A stretch of 53,746 nt of DNA from the NCBI RefSeq assembly GCF_022549775.1, contig NZ_JAKZGP010000033.1:1-53746 (forward strand), read 5' to 3'. A program made the translations under genes and the position numbers. Under the pieces are notes generated by a model, which worked only from the letters and a program-made list of their open reading frames with translations, was not told where the DNA came from and searched no databases. Origin of the DNA: Belliella filtrata (GTDB lineage Bacteria; Bacteroidota; Bacteroidia; Cytophagales; Cyclobacteriaceae). Below, piece by piece: positions 7,083 to 15,676 of the stretch. The stretch's first letter is position 1. Each line of letters begins with the position of its first letter.

Positions 7083-9875
7083 ATGAAAACAAAATTCACT
7101 TTAATTTTGATGGGTATAATGCTAGTAAATATTTTTCCTAGCATCGCACAAGAGAAAGTACCCCTTGATTCCCGAGTAAGAACTGGAAAATTAGATAATG
7201 GCCTAACTTACTATGTACAGCAGAACCCAAAACCTGAAAAAAAAGTAGAATTAAGACTTGCTGTCAATGCAGGATCTGTTTTGGAAGACGATGATCAAGC
7301 AGGATTAGCACACTTTACAGAACACATGGCTTTCAATGGTACTAAAAACTTTGAAAAGAATGAACTGATCAGCTATTTACAATCTATTGGAGTTTCATTT
7401 GGAGGGGATTTGAATGCCTATACTGGATTTGATGAGACAGTGTACATATTGCCTATACCTTCAGATGATGAAGAGAAGCTTAGAAGTGGATTCTTGGTTT
7501 TGGCAGATTGGGCCGGAGGTGTTTTGATGGAGGAAGAAGATATTGATGGAGAAAGAGGTATAATCGTAGAAGAGTGGCGAACTGGTCAAGGCTACGGACA
7601 GAGAATAAGGGATAAGTTTTTGCCTGTTTTACTTCATGAAAGTAAGTATGCAGACAGGCTTCCTATCGGAAAAATGGAAATTGTCGAAAATTTTGAATAC
7701 GAGACAATCAGAAGGTTTTATCGAGACTGGTATAGGCCAGACCTGATGGCAGTAGTAGCTGTTGGAGATGAAGACCCTGACAAATTAGAAGCATTGATCA
7801 AGGAATTCTTTTCTGGATTGGAAAATCCAGAAAACCCAAAAGAACGAGAGGCTTACAAAGTTCCTGTACATGAGGAATCATTCGTGACTATCGCAACTGA
7901 TCATGAAGCTCCTGGAATACAAGTTCAGCTCTACTATAAGCATAAAGCATTACCTACGTCTACACGAGAAGATTACAGAAACATCTTGAAAAGAAGACTG
8001 TATAGTGGAATGCTTAGTCAGCGATTGGATGAAATCAGGCAAAAACCAGATGCACCATTTATATATGCTGGCGCTGGGTATGGAAATTTTGTCAGAGACC
8101 TAGACTATTTCTCAACCTCTGGAGCCGTGGCTCCTGGCAAAGCTAGTATAGCGATCCAAGCATTGATAGAAGAGAATGAGCGGGTAGCACAATTCGGTTT
8201 TACTGAGCAGGAGTTAGATAGGGTTAAAAAATCCTTGATGAACTCTGCAGAAAAAGCCTCAAAAGAAATGGACAAAGCCGAATCCGGATCCCTAGTTGGA
8301 AAATATGTGTCACATTACTTAGAAGGCAGCTTTGCAGAGGATCAACAGTGGAGATATGAGTTCTATCAAGAAGTAATGCCTCAAATCACCCTAGAAGAAA
8401 TCAATGCTTTGGCCAAAGTCCTTGTAAGAGAGGACAACAGGGTCATAGTGATCACAGCACCAGATAAAGAAAAAGACAATCTTCCTAGCGAAAATGAGGT
8501 TCTTGCATTATTCGATGCAGTCGATCAAAAGCAATTGACGCCTTATCAAGAAAAGCTACTTGCAGAAGAACTCATTACAGAACTACCTAAAGCGGGAAAA
8601 GTAATTTCTTCCGAAAAAATTGCTACAGTTGACATTCAAGAAATTACGCTATCAAATGGCGCAAGGGTATTTGTCAAATCTACCGACTTCAAAAATGATG
8701 AGATCCTCATTTCTGTAACTGGTAAAGGCGGTACGTCCTTATATACTGACGAAGAACATTTGACTGCTAGCAATGCTGGCGTTATGGTGAATGTCATGGG
8801 AGTTGGAGATTTTTCACCAAGTGACCTTAGAAAAGTACTAGCTGGAAAAACAGTATCATTGACACCAAATATCAGTACATATTCTCAAACAATATCAGGA
8901 ACAACCTCACCGAAAGATCTTGAGACTGCAATGCAATTGATGCATTTGTACTTTACAAAGCCCCGCAAGGATACTGAGCTATATGAAGTATATAAAACCA
9001 ATCAAAAGACTCAGCTTGAAGGAGCACAAGCAAATCCTGATTATCAATTTTCGAAAGCCTTGAATAAAATCTTGGCAAATGGCAACCCGAGGGCTATGGG
9101 GATTTTTGACCCAGCAGATTATGATAAAATCGATATTGACCGAGGTCTTGAAATTTTTGCTGATAGATTTTCAAATGCAGCAAATTTTGAGTTCTTCTTC
9201 ACTGGAAATATTGACTTAGACACATTCAAACCAATGCTAGAGCAATATATTGGTAGCTTACCAGGCAATCCTGATCAAAAAGATGAATTCGTAGACTTAG
9301 GAATTCGCAGACCAAGAGGTGAAAAGGAAAGAATCGAGGTGGGAACAGATGAGAAATCTCAGGTTATTATGTTTTTCTGTGGTGAAACATCATACGATCG
9401 CAAAAAAGCTGCTGATATCAGCTACTTAGGTGAGATACTCACGATCAAACTGATCGAGAACCTGAGAGAAGAGATAGGTGGAGTATATGGTGTAGGTGCT
9501 AGTGGAAGCATGGGAATACAGCCAGTGGATAACTTCAGCTTTACAATTCAATTCCCATGTAGTCCAGATATGGTAGACAAGCTCACAGAAGCAGCTTGGA
9601 AAGAGGTGAAAAAAATCCAGGAAAATGGACCAACTGAGGAAGACCTTAATAAAGTGAAAGAGAAAAGAAGAATCGCTTATGAGGAAAACCTTAAAAGAAA
9701 CAACTTTTGGAGTAGCCAAATGTCAGCTGTACGAACTTATGGATTTGAATGGGATACCATCCTAGAAGGTAAAGCTTCCATAGAAGCTGTAACTGTAGAC
9801 CGTATTCAAGAAGCAGCAAATTCTTACTTGACTGCTGAGAATTTACTTGAAATTCAAAGATTCCCAGCCAATTAA
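7083..9875 (+). CDS. Secreted M16-family zinc peptidase (insulinase/PqqL-like)
   Basis: A 930-residue exported metallopeptidase. ATG 7083 was preferred to the in-frame GTG at 7062, because it opens a signal peptide (MKTKFTLILMGIMLVNIFPS, then IAQ). The inverted zinc motif HFTEH is at residues 77-81, with the third ligand Glu about residue 157 in GERGIIVEEW. The single chain holds the catalytic N-terminal half and a second inactive M16 half ending near 930 (AENLLEIQRFP), as in PqqL and related Bacteroidota periplasmic proteases. Expected to degrade peptides in the periplasm or at the surface. It stands alone and is followed by a terminator shared with guaB. Confidence 0.93.
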   Translation: MKTKFTLILMGIMLVNIFPSIAQEKVPLDSRVRTGKLDNGLTYYVQQNPKPEKKVELRLAVNAGSVLEDDDQAGLAHFTEHMAFNGTKNFEKNELISYLQSIGVSFGGDLNAYTGFDETVYILPIPSDDEEKLRSGFLVLADWAGGVLMEEEDIDGERGIIVEEWRTGQGYGQRIRDKFLPVLLHESKYADRLPIGKMEIVENFEYETIRRFYRDWYRPDLMAVVAVGDEDPDKLEALIKEFFSGLENPENPKEREAYKVPVHEESFVTIATDHEAPGIQVQLYYKHKALPTSTREDYRNILKRRLYSGMLSQRLDEIRQKPDAPFIYAGAGYGNFVRDLDYFSTSGAVAPGKASIAIQALIEENERVAQFGFTEQELDRVKKSLMNSAEKASKEMDKAESGSLVGKYVSHYLEGSFAEDQQWRYEFYQEVMPQITLEEINALAKVLVREDNRVIVITAPDKEKDNLPSENEVLALFDAVDQKQLTPYQEKLLAEELITELPKAGKVISSEKIATVDIQEITLSNGARVFVKSTDFKNDEILISVTGKGGTSLYTDEEHLTASNAGVMVNVMGVGDFSPSDLRKVLAGKTVSLTPNISTYSQTISGTTSPKDLETAMQLMHLYFTKPRKDTELYEVYKTNQKTQLEGAQANPDYQFSKALNKILANGNPRAMGIFDPADYDKIDIDRGLEIFADRFSNAANFEFFFTGNIDLDTFKPMLEQYIGSLPGNPDQKDEFVDLGIRRPRGEKERIEVGTDEKSQVIMFFCGETSYDRKKAADISYLGEILTIKLIENLREEIGGVYGVGASGSMGIQPVDNFSFTIQFPCSPDMVDKLTEAAWKEVKKIQENGPTEEDLNKVKEKRRIAYEENLKRNNFWSSQMSAVRTYGFEWDTILEGKASIEAVTVDRIQEAANSYLTAENLLEIQRFPAN

Positions 9876-9923
9876 GACCATCTAAATACATTTAGGCAAA
9901 GCCTAATACAAAACCACATAAGA

Positions 9924-9958
9924 AAAGCCCCTAGCCATGAAAAATTGCTAGGGGCTTT
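9924..9958. terminator. Hairpin terminator between M16 peptidase gene and guaB
   Basis: AAAGCCCCTAGC (9924-9935) pairs with GCTAGGGGCTTT (9947-9958) around an 11-nt loop. It lies between convergent genes and has short A/T flanks on both sides, so it probably serves both. Confidence 0.85.
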
Positions 9959-10051
9959 AAGTTTCAAATATCCTGTTTTAACTTAGATTTCAACCTAATA
10001 TTACTATTAAAAATGTTTTCTAAGCAGACTTTTAGCTTTCATTTATAAATA

Positions 10052-11530
10052 CTACATCTTTGCAGAATAATTAGGAGCCTCTCTGGTGATACTGATATCA
10101 TGTGGATGAGATTCCTTTACTCCTGCTGCTGTGATCTTCACAAATTTACCATTCTTTTGCAAATCTTCTATTGTTTTGGTGCCGCAATAGCCCATACCAG
10201 CCTGTAGACCACCGACCAATTGATACAATACTTCAGATACCAGTCCTTTGTAAGCAACTCTCCCTACTATACCTTCTGGCACTAGCTTTTTGATATTGTC
10301 TTCAGCATCTTGGAAATACCTGTCTTTCGAACCTGACTCCATCGCTTCTAGTGAACCCATTCCTCTATAGGATTTGAATTTTCTTCCTTCATAGATGATC
10401 ATTTCACCAGGTGCTTCTTCAGTACCTGCAAGTAGTGAGCCGATCATAATCGAACTACCACCAGCCGCCACAGCTTTTACCAAATCACCAGAATACCTGA
10501 TACCACCATCAGCAATTACTGGAACATTTCTACCCTTAAGTGCTTCAGAACATTCATACACAGCAGATAACTGAGGTACCCCTACACCAGCAATAACTCT
10601 TGTAGTACAAATACTACCTGGTCCAACACCGACTTTTACAGCATCCGCACCAGCGTCAGCCAGGGCAATAGCCGCTTCTGCAGTAGCAATATTCCCCACT
10701 ATCACATCCAAATCAGGGAATGCTTCTTTGATCTTGGCACATGTCTCTATCACTCCCTTGGAATGTCCATGAGCAGTATCTATAGATACTACGTCTACTC
10801 CAGCTTGCTTGAGAGCATCTACTCTTTCTACAATATCGGCCGTCACACCGACTGCAGCCCCAACTCTCAACCTTCCAAACTCATCCTTGCAAGCATGTGG
10901 CTTGTCTTTACGCTTCAAGATATCCTTGTAAGTAATCAAGCCTGTAAGCTTATACTCATCATCAACGATTGGCAACTTTTCAATCTTGAATTCTTGAAGG
11001 ATTTCCTCTGCTTGCTCCAATGAGATACCAGCCTTGGCTGTAATCAAATTATCCTTAGTCATGATGTCCTTGATAGCTCGGCCATGATCTTTGATAAATC
11101 TCAAATCTCTATTAGTAATGATCCCCTTTAGTACACGCTGATCATCCACTACTGGTATTCCACCGATATGATATTCACTCATGATATTTTCAGCATCTTT
11201 TACTTTGGCTTCAATATCAAGGGTAATAGGATCCAGGATCATTCCTGATTGTGAACGCTTTACCTTCCTTACTTGAGCAGCTTGCTTCTCTATGGACATA
11301 TTCTTATGAATAAATCCCAAGCCACCCTCAAGCGCAATAGCAATAGCTAGTTCTGCTTCAGTCACAGTGTCCATAGCTGCTGATACCAAAGGTATGTTCA
11401 GGCGGATGTTTTTAGTAAGTTGGGTGGAAGTGTTGGTGTCGCGAGGCAGGACTTCAGAATATCCTGGGACAAGAAGCACATCATCGTAAGTGAGTGCTTC
11501 AAAGAGAAATTTATCGGAGTTTCGATTCAT
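10052..11530 (-). CDS. guaB: Inosine-5'-monophosphate dehydrogenase
   Basis: A 492-residue enzyme oxidising IMP to XMP with NAD+, the first committed step of GMP synthesis. The TIM barrel starts with [17 protein letters not shown]. Tandem CBS domains occupy roughly residues 98-215 ([10 protein letters not shown], then [19 protein letters not shown]). The catalytic cysteine is in [12 protein letters not shown], followed by the IMP-binding [12 protein letters not shown] and the flap [10 protein letters not shown]. Length is typical for bacterial GuaB. Monocistronic, with its own promoter and a shared terminator. Confidence 0.97.
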   Translation of the reverse strand: MNRNSDKFLFEALTYDDVLLVPGYSEVLPRDTNTSTQLTKNIRLNIPLVSAAMDTVTEAELAIAIALEGGLGFIHKNMSIEKQAAQVRKVKRSQSGMILDPITLDIEAKVKDAENIMSEYHIGGIPVVDDQRVLKGIITNRDLRFIKDHGRAIKDIMTKDNLITAKAGISLEQAEEILQEFKIEKLPIVDDEYKLTGLITYKDILKRKDKPHACKDEFGRLRVGAAVGVTADIVERVDALKQAGVDVVSIDTAHGHSKGVIETCAKIKEAFPDLDVIVGNIATAEAAIALADAGADAVKVGVGPGSICTTRVIAGVGVPQLSAVYECSEALKGRNVPVIADGGIRYSGDLVKAVAAGGSSIMIGSLLAGTEEAPGEMIIYEGRKFKSYRGMGSLEAMESGSKDRYFQDAEDNIKKLVPEGIVGRVAYKGLVSEVLYQLVGGLQAGMGYCGTKTIEDLQKNGKFVKITAAGVKESHPHDISITREAPNYSAKM

Positions 11531-11564
11531 AGCAAATATTGGTTAGGTCACCCTATTTGCCCGC

Positions 11565-11572
11565 CAAAGTTA
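11565..11572 (-). promoter_or_regulatory. -7 promoter element of guaB
   Basis: On the minus strand TAACTTTG matches TAnnTTTG, 34 nt before the guaB ATG, implying a leader of about 28 nt. A -33 element is not evident. Confidence 0.5.
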
Positions 11573-11671
11573 CAAACAATTCTGATTGCTATTATTATAC
11601 ATTGAAAAATAAATTTTAGCTCAGTCAAAATTCTAAGCTCATTGCGTATTGTTTTACTAATATTAATTCCA

Positions 11672-11786
11672 ATCATTCAGCAAAGAATAGTAGACTTGCC
11701 AGATTCATTTTTCTTAATGGACTTTCCTACCACGTGAAACTTCTGTAATTGTTGTATTGAAATCTGGCAAAACTTAGCTGAATGAT
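11672..11786. repeat. Nested long inverted repeat 3' of the ThuA gene
   Basis: The outer arms ATCATTCAGC (11672-11681) and GCTGAATGAT (11777-11786) are perfect complements. The inner arms TTGCCAGATT (11696-11705) and AATCTGGCAA (11761-11770) are also perfect. The 55-nt centre contains no gene. The structure ends 6 nt from the stop of the ThuA-domain gene. It lacks a U-tract, so an ordinary terminator is unlikely; a miniature element or a structured 3' UTR are alternatives. Confidence 0.7.
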
Positions 11787-11792
11787 ACTTAA

Positions 11793-12539
11793 TCAGTCTA
11801 CAGGATATCCTTTTGCTGCCCACCAAATGCCACCTAGTATATGCTTCATGAAATTATCATCAAGAAATGCCCAATCTGTATGGCCCAATGCGGTGTAAAA
11901 CATCCGTCCACCGTCATACTCATTGGTCCAAGCGATAGGATGAAATTCTCCCATGCCATTACCTGTCTTGTATGTTCTCTCATCTGCTGTGATCAAAACT
12001 TTCACCTCTGAATTGAAATTTTTGAAAGCATAAATCTCATCTGACCATACCCACTTCTCTGGCAAGTGATAAGTAGCAGGATGGTCTCTATCAACCACAT
12101 TCAGCTTCAAAGTCTGCTGATGTGGGTGGTTGCGAAACTGAGCCCCAATCAGCTTAGTGTACCATTCCCATTCATATTCTGTATCAGTAGCACTATGGAT
12201 TCCTACTATACCTTTACCTGCTTGTACAAATTTTTCTATACTCTTCTTTTGATCTGAATTAAAGATAGTCCCCGTAGTACTCATGAGTATAATTACATCA
12301 AAATCAGCAAGATTCTTGTCCGTTATGAAATCTTCATCCTCTGTGGTAAAAACATCAAAAACATTATCCCTAGCCAATTTTTTGATAGCAACCACGCCGT
12401 CTGGAATACTTTGGTGACGAAATCCCTTTGTCTTGCTGAACACCAATGCTTTAAATTGATGTTGCCCAAAACTAAGGTTTGAAAACAGTAAAAGTATAAT
12501 CAATGTCAAAAGGAAATTTCGGGTTTGAGGGTTTTTCAT
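11793..12539 (-). CDS. Secreted ThuA-domain protein (trehalose-utilisation-like fold)
   Basis: A 248-residue exported protein. The signal peptide covers about residues 1-25 (FLLTLIILLLFSNLSFGQ). It has the ThuA glutamine-amidotransferase-like fold: KALVFSKTKGFRHQSIPDGV, then FDVIILMSTTGTIFN, then GKGIVGIHSATDTEYEW, then HPIAWTNEYDGGRMFYTALG and the end ILGGIWWAAKG. These motifs are characteristic of the PF06283 family, which in Bacteroidota often occurs in sugar-related enzymes. The biochemical activity is not established. It is transcribed alone towards guaB. The trehalase operon at 14424-18435 lies a few kilobases away on the same strand, but no operon link is visible. Confidence 0.85.
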   Translation of the reverse strand: MKNPQTRNFLLTLIILLLFSNLSFGQHQFKALVFSKTKGFRHQSIPDGVVAIKKLARDNVFDVFTTEDEDFITDKNLADFDVIILMSTTGTIFNSDQKKSIEKFVQAGKGIVGIHSATDTEYEWEWYTKLIGAQFRNHPHQQTLKLNVVDRDHPATYHLPEKWVWSDEIYAFKNFNSEVKVLITADERTYKTGNGMGEFHPIAWTNEYDGGRMFYTALGHTDWAFLDDNFMKHILGGIWWAAKGYPVD

Positions 12540-12638
12540 GTCAAGATTTCAGTTCTAGTGGCACTTATGGATTTGTGAAAATATATTCAGATCACATTTC
12601 TTAATCTAAAGTAACATGTCTTTAAGATATAGCTTCGA

Positions 12639-13415
12639 TTATTTGATTAATTGGAATTTTTGAGCAGCAACTTTTCTTGAAAATGCATTGAAATGCCACC
12701 ACTCGGAGCCAATTCCTGTAAATCCTCCCTTAGCCATAGCATCTCTCAATATCTCTCGATTTGCTACGTGTTCTTTGGTGATTTTGCCTTCTCTAAGCAT
12801 CTGATCTTCTCGGTCTGGATATGCAGGATACCCAAAGTAATCATATTCAGTACCTAAATCCAAAGGTAAACCAGAATTTTTATCTGCTAGCGTCAGGTCA
12901 ACAGCGACAGCATAATTATGTAGCCCCCCAACTTTGGGGTCTGCTACATAGAGTGGTTTTATGCTATCAGGTTTATTCAAATTATCCCACAATATTTGCT
13001 GCACAGAGAGTGGTCTTACCCCATCATAGATCAAAAAAGTGAGCTCAGGATGTGTAGATTGAAGATGCTCATGCGATTTTCTTAGCATTTCAGCTACTTC
13101 CGGTTGCAAATAGCATCTTTCCAAATCTCCATAAACATCAATCCCAAAAAAATTATCAGTAGTAGAGTACTTCAGATCTACAAACACATCTTCAATAACC
13201 CTCTCAACATCCACCAATCCTGCAGCTATCAAACTCTGCTCCAATTCATCAACTTCTACTTCTTTCGTTTTACCCTGACTTTCCTCTACTGTCTCACTTT
13301 CTACATCTCCCAAGTCAGACGCTGCACCACGTTCTTCTGAAGAGTCGCTATTTCCACAACCCCATAAGATGAGCAAGGAAAGTGTTATTATGTTTAATGA
13401 TTTTTTACCTCTCAT
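12639..13415 (-). CDS. VanX/DdpX-type D-Ala-D-Ala dipeptidase lipoprotein (M15D)
   Basis: A 258-residue lipoprotein with lipobox LLILWGCGNSD (Cys about residue 20). An acidic linker of about 40 residues follows. The M15D peptidase domain keeps the VanX zinc ligands: LHNYAVAVD gives the His and Asp seven residues apart, and the catalytic Glu with the third His is in EWWHF. The substrate-site Arg is probably in YDGVRPLSVQQ. The family hydrolyses D-Ala-D-Ala or related dipeptides. With a lipoprotein signal it would act outside the cytoplasm, so peptidoglycan turnover or recycling is more likely than vancomycin resistance. Its ATG overlaps the stop of the upstream SDR gene by 4 nt (ATGA), showing translational coupling. 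Confidence 0.88.
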   Translation of the reverse strand: MRGKKSLNIITLSLLILWGCGNSDSSEERGAASDLGDVESETVEESQGKTKEVEVDELEQSLIAAGLVDVERVIEDVFVDLKYSTTDNFFGIDVYGDLERCYLQPEVAEMLRKSHEHLQSTHPELTFLIYDGVRPLSVQQILWDNLNKPDSIKPLYVADPKVGGLHNYAVAVDLTLADKNSGLPLDLGTEYDYFGYPAYPDREDQMLREGKITKEHVANREILRDAMAKGGFTGIGSEWWHFNAFSRKVAAQKFQLIK

Positions 13416-14173
13416 ATGTTATTTTTTTTCACCAAAGTAGCAGAAGCCTGAGCAGTAGGTAATATTACAATGTCTGCAAGTACTACATGCTTTGGCCTAC
13501 TTACAGCAAAGGCGATCGTATCAGCAATATCTGTAGCTAGAAGCGGCTCATAACCTTGGTAAACTGCTGAAGATCGGTGCTCATCTCCTTTGAACCTTAC
13601 CAAAGAAAACTCTGTCTCCACTAGGCCTGGGTGAATCCCCACCACACGGATTCCATGCTGATTCAAATCCATTCTCATTCCCTGAGTAATAGCATCTACA
13701 GCATGCTTGGAACCACAGTAAACATTGCCACTTGGATAGACTTCTTTGGCAGCTATTGATCCAATGTTTACAATCATCCCACTGTTTCTCGCTACCATCT
13801 TTGGAATGATCTCATGAGAAACATAGAGCAAGCCTTTCACATTGATATCTATCATCGCATCCCAATCGGTCAACGATCCATTTTGTATTGGATCCAAGCC
13901 ATGTGCATTTCCAGCATTATTTACCAACACGTCAACTTGACTCCACTCTTCAGGCAACGATGCAAGTTGCTGATTTACTACATCTTTGTCTCTGACATCA
14001 AAACAAAGACTCAAAAACCTAACTTCTTTCGGAAGTTCTCTACCTAAGGAATCTAGCAATTCCGATCTCCTTCCTGTAGCGATGATATCAAAGCCTATAC
14101 TGGCAAGAGCCATTGCTGTAGCTCTACCTATTCCTGAAGTTGCACCTGTGATTAGTGCAATCTTTTTTTCCAT
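13412..14173 (-). CDS. SDR-family NAD(P)-dependent oxidoreductase (YdfG-like)
   Basis: A 253-residue classical short-chain dehydrogenase. The nucleotide-binding motif TGATSGIGRA is at residues 9-18, NNAG is present in LVNNAGNAHG, the catalytic Ser in IVNIGSIAAKE, and the YxxxK pair in YCGSKHA. The PGLVETEFSLVRF segment resembles YdfG-type 3-hydroxy acid dehydrogenases. The substrate cannot be fixed from sequence. It is the first gene of a two-gene unit with the VanX-type lipoprotein, with which it overlaps. Confidence 0.9.
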   Translation of the reverse strand: MEKKIALITGATSGIGRATAMALASIGFDIIATGRRSELLDSLGRELPKEVRFLSLCFDVRDKDVVNQQLASLPEEWSQVDVLVNNAGNAHGLDPIQNGSLTDWDAMIDINVKGLLYVSHEIIPKMVARNSGMIVNIGSIAAKEVYPSGNVYCGSKHAVDAITQGMRMDLNQHGIRVVGIHPGLVETEFSLVRFKGDEHRSSAVYQGYEPLLATDIADTIAFAVSRPKHVVLADIVILPTAQASATLVKKNNI

Positions 14174-14281
14174 ATTAACTTACTTTAAACTTGGGCAAAC
14201 TTACAAGTTAAACATCAATTTGATTATCCGTTTTACGCCTGAAGAAGAATTTCATTTAAATAATAGATTACTTAGGGAGCA

Positions 14282-14342
14282 GTATCAACTAATAATTTGT
14301 CCGACTGGACGGCTCCAGCCCGCTACATCGGACAGGTATCAA
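14282..14342. repeat. Small palindromic element with flanking 7-bp direct repeats
   Basis: TGTCCGA (14298-14304) pairs with TCGGACA (14328-14334). Inside it CTGGA pairs with TCCAG around CGGC. The GC-rich hairpin stands out in an AT-rich spacer. GTATCAA occurs on both sides (14282-14288 and 14336-14342), like a target duplication. It may be a REP- or MITE-like element; no second copy is in this window. Confidence 0.5.
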
Positions 14343-14423
14343 TTCATATCTGAATCCTGAAAACACCTTATACGTTTTGGTTACTGGTATCCTTGAAGAT
14401 ATACAATAACCTCAATTAAATTC

Positions 14424-15665
14424 TCAATCTTGCGTATTAGGTTTTGGGGTTTCAGGATAACTATCTATCACATTACCATCAATATCCACCGAAATCAAAC
14501 TAAATTGCCTTCCTTCGATCGTCAATAATGTGAAGGCATTGATAGAGGCTGCTTCCTTAAGATACCATGTAGTGGACACATCATGAATCTCTCTTGGCCC
14601 CACACCCCATGAACCATCCCCTACATACACAATCCCTGACTGGTCTCTTTGACCGTCTCTGATTGGGTAAGTTCTCTTGTAAGCATGATCATGGTTTTCA
14701 AAAGCTATTCTGACATCATGCTTTTCAAAAATCGGAACCCAGTTTTCCCTTACTATTGTTTGCGTTTTACCATCAAATTCTCTGACCGAAGGAAATGCTG
14801 GTACATGATAGACTGGAATGGTATGCAAAAAGTCTTTTTTGGATTGTAATGTCTCTTCAAGCCATGCTGTCTGCTTACCTAGTATGGGATTTGAATGGTC
14901 AGTATCCAAAATGATCAAACTCAAATACTTCCCAAAATCCATGGTGTTGTACCCTGGCTGACCAGGAAAAGGGAACAGTGCATAGAAGTATGGCGATATC
15001 TTCCTTCTAAATTCATCTGTCTGCTCATAGCCATCGTGCTGATAAATCGTCCCACCTACAACTTCATGATTACCTACAGCCACCAAACAAGGTAAAATCC
15101 TATTGTCTTTGGTAATTAAAGTTTTCTTGTAACTATCAAAAAAATCATAAATCCGGCCTACATTTTCTGCAAGTCCATTTTCATAAGCCATATCTCCTCC
15201 AATGATGATAAAGTCAGGATCATAGGATGCTACCACTGTATTGGTCTTTTCTAACCACTCCTTGTTATGCATTGCATCACCTCCAATAGCTATTTTTATA
15301 GGCTTCTCATTGATATTTTTAGGCATGGTTCGGAAATAGTAGATCTCATCAGAACCCGGAAACTTGATTTCATAGGCTGTATCTGTTCGTAACATTTGCA
15401 AGCTTACCCTATGGATGCTTCGATCAGAAAAAGGATAAGGAAGCACATCACTTTCCATTAATGCCCAGTTTGAAGTGCCTTTTCTTCTGATCTCTAGAGA
15501 AGTAGAATTGGTATCATCACTATGCCAATCTACAACCATGGTACTTGTCGGGTCTTCCACCCAAGTAAGATAGAAACCATAAGGCTCACTTTGAGCAAAT
15601 AGGGGCAAAGTAAAAAACAGACTAAGGATGAGTGATGCAAAGGGTGTAAATTGCTTAAATTTCAT
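14424..15665 (-). CDS. Secreted metallophosphoesterase, purple acid phosphatase-like
   Basis: A 413-residue exported phosphatase-like protein. The signal peptide covers about residues 1-24 (LILSLFFTLPLFAQ). A fibronectin-like N-terminal domain (LTWVEDPTSTMVVDWHSDD) is typical of purple acid phosphatases. The calcineurin-like core follows with its metal-ligand blocks: IAIGGDAMHN, IIGGDMAYENG, VAVGNHEVVGG, VYHVPAFPS and FENHDHAYKRTYP. The substrate is unknown; phosphate monoesters or diesters are possible. It is the last gene of a likely operon, starting 11 nt after the trehalase stop. Confidence 0.88.
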   Translation of the reverse strand: MKFKQFTPFASLILSLFFTLPLFAQSEPYGFYLTWVEDPTSTMVVDWHSDDTNSTSLEIRRKGTSNWALMESDVLPYPFSDRSIHRVSLQMLRTDTAYEIKFPGSDEIYYFRTMPKNINEKPIKIAIGGDAMHNKEWLEKTNTVVASYDPDFIIIGGDMAYENGLAENVGRIYDFFDSYKKTLITKDNRILPCLVAVGNHEVVGGTIYQHDGYEQTDEFRRKISPYFYALFPFPGQPGYNTMDFGKYLSLIILDTDHSNPILGKQTAWLEETLQSKKDFLHTIPVYHVPAFPSVREFDGKTQTIVRENWVPIFEKHDVRIAFENHDHAYKRTYPIRDGQRDQSGIVYVGDGSWGVGPREIHDVSTTWYLKEAASINAFTLLTIEGRQFSLISVDIDGNVIDSYPETPKPNTQD

Positions 15666-15676
15666 GTTAGTTCAAT

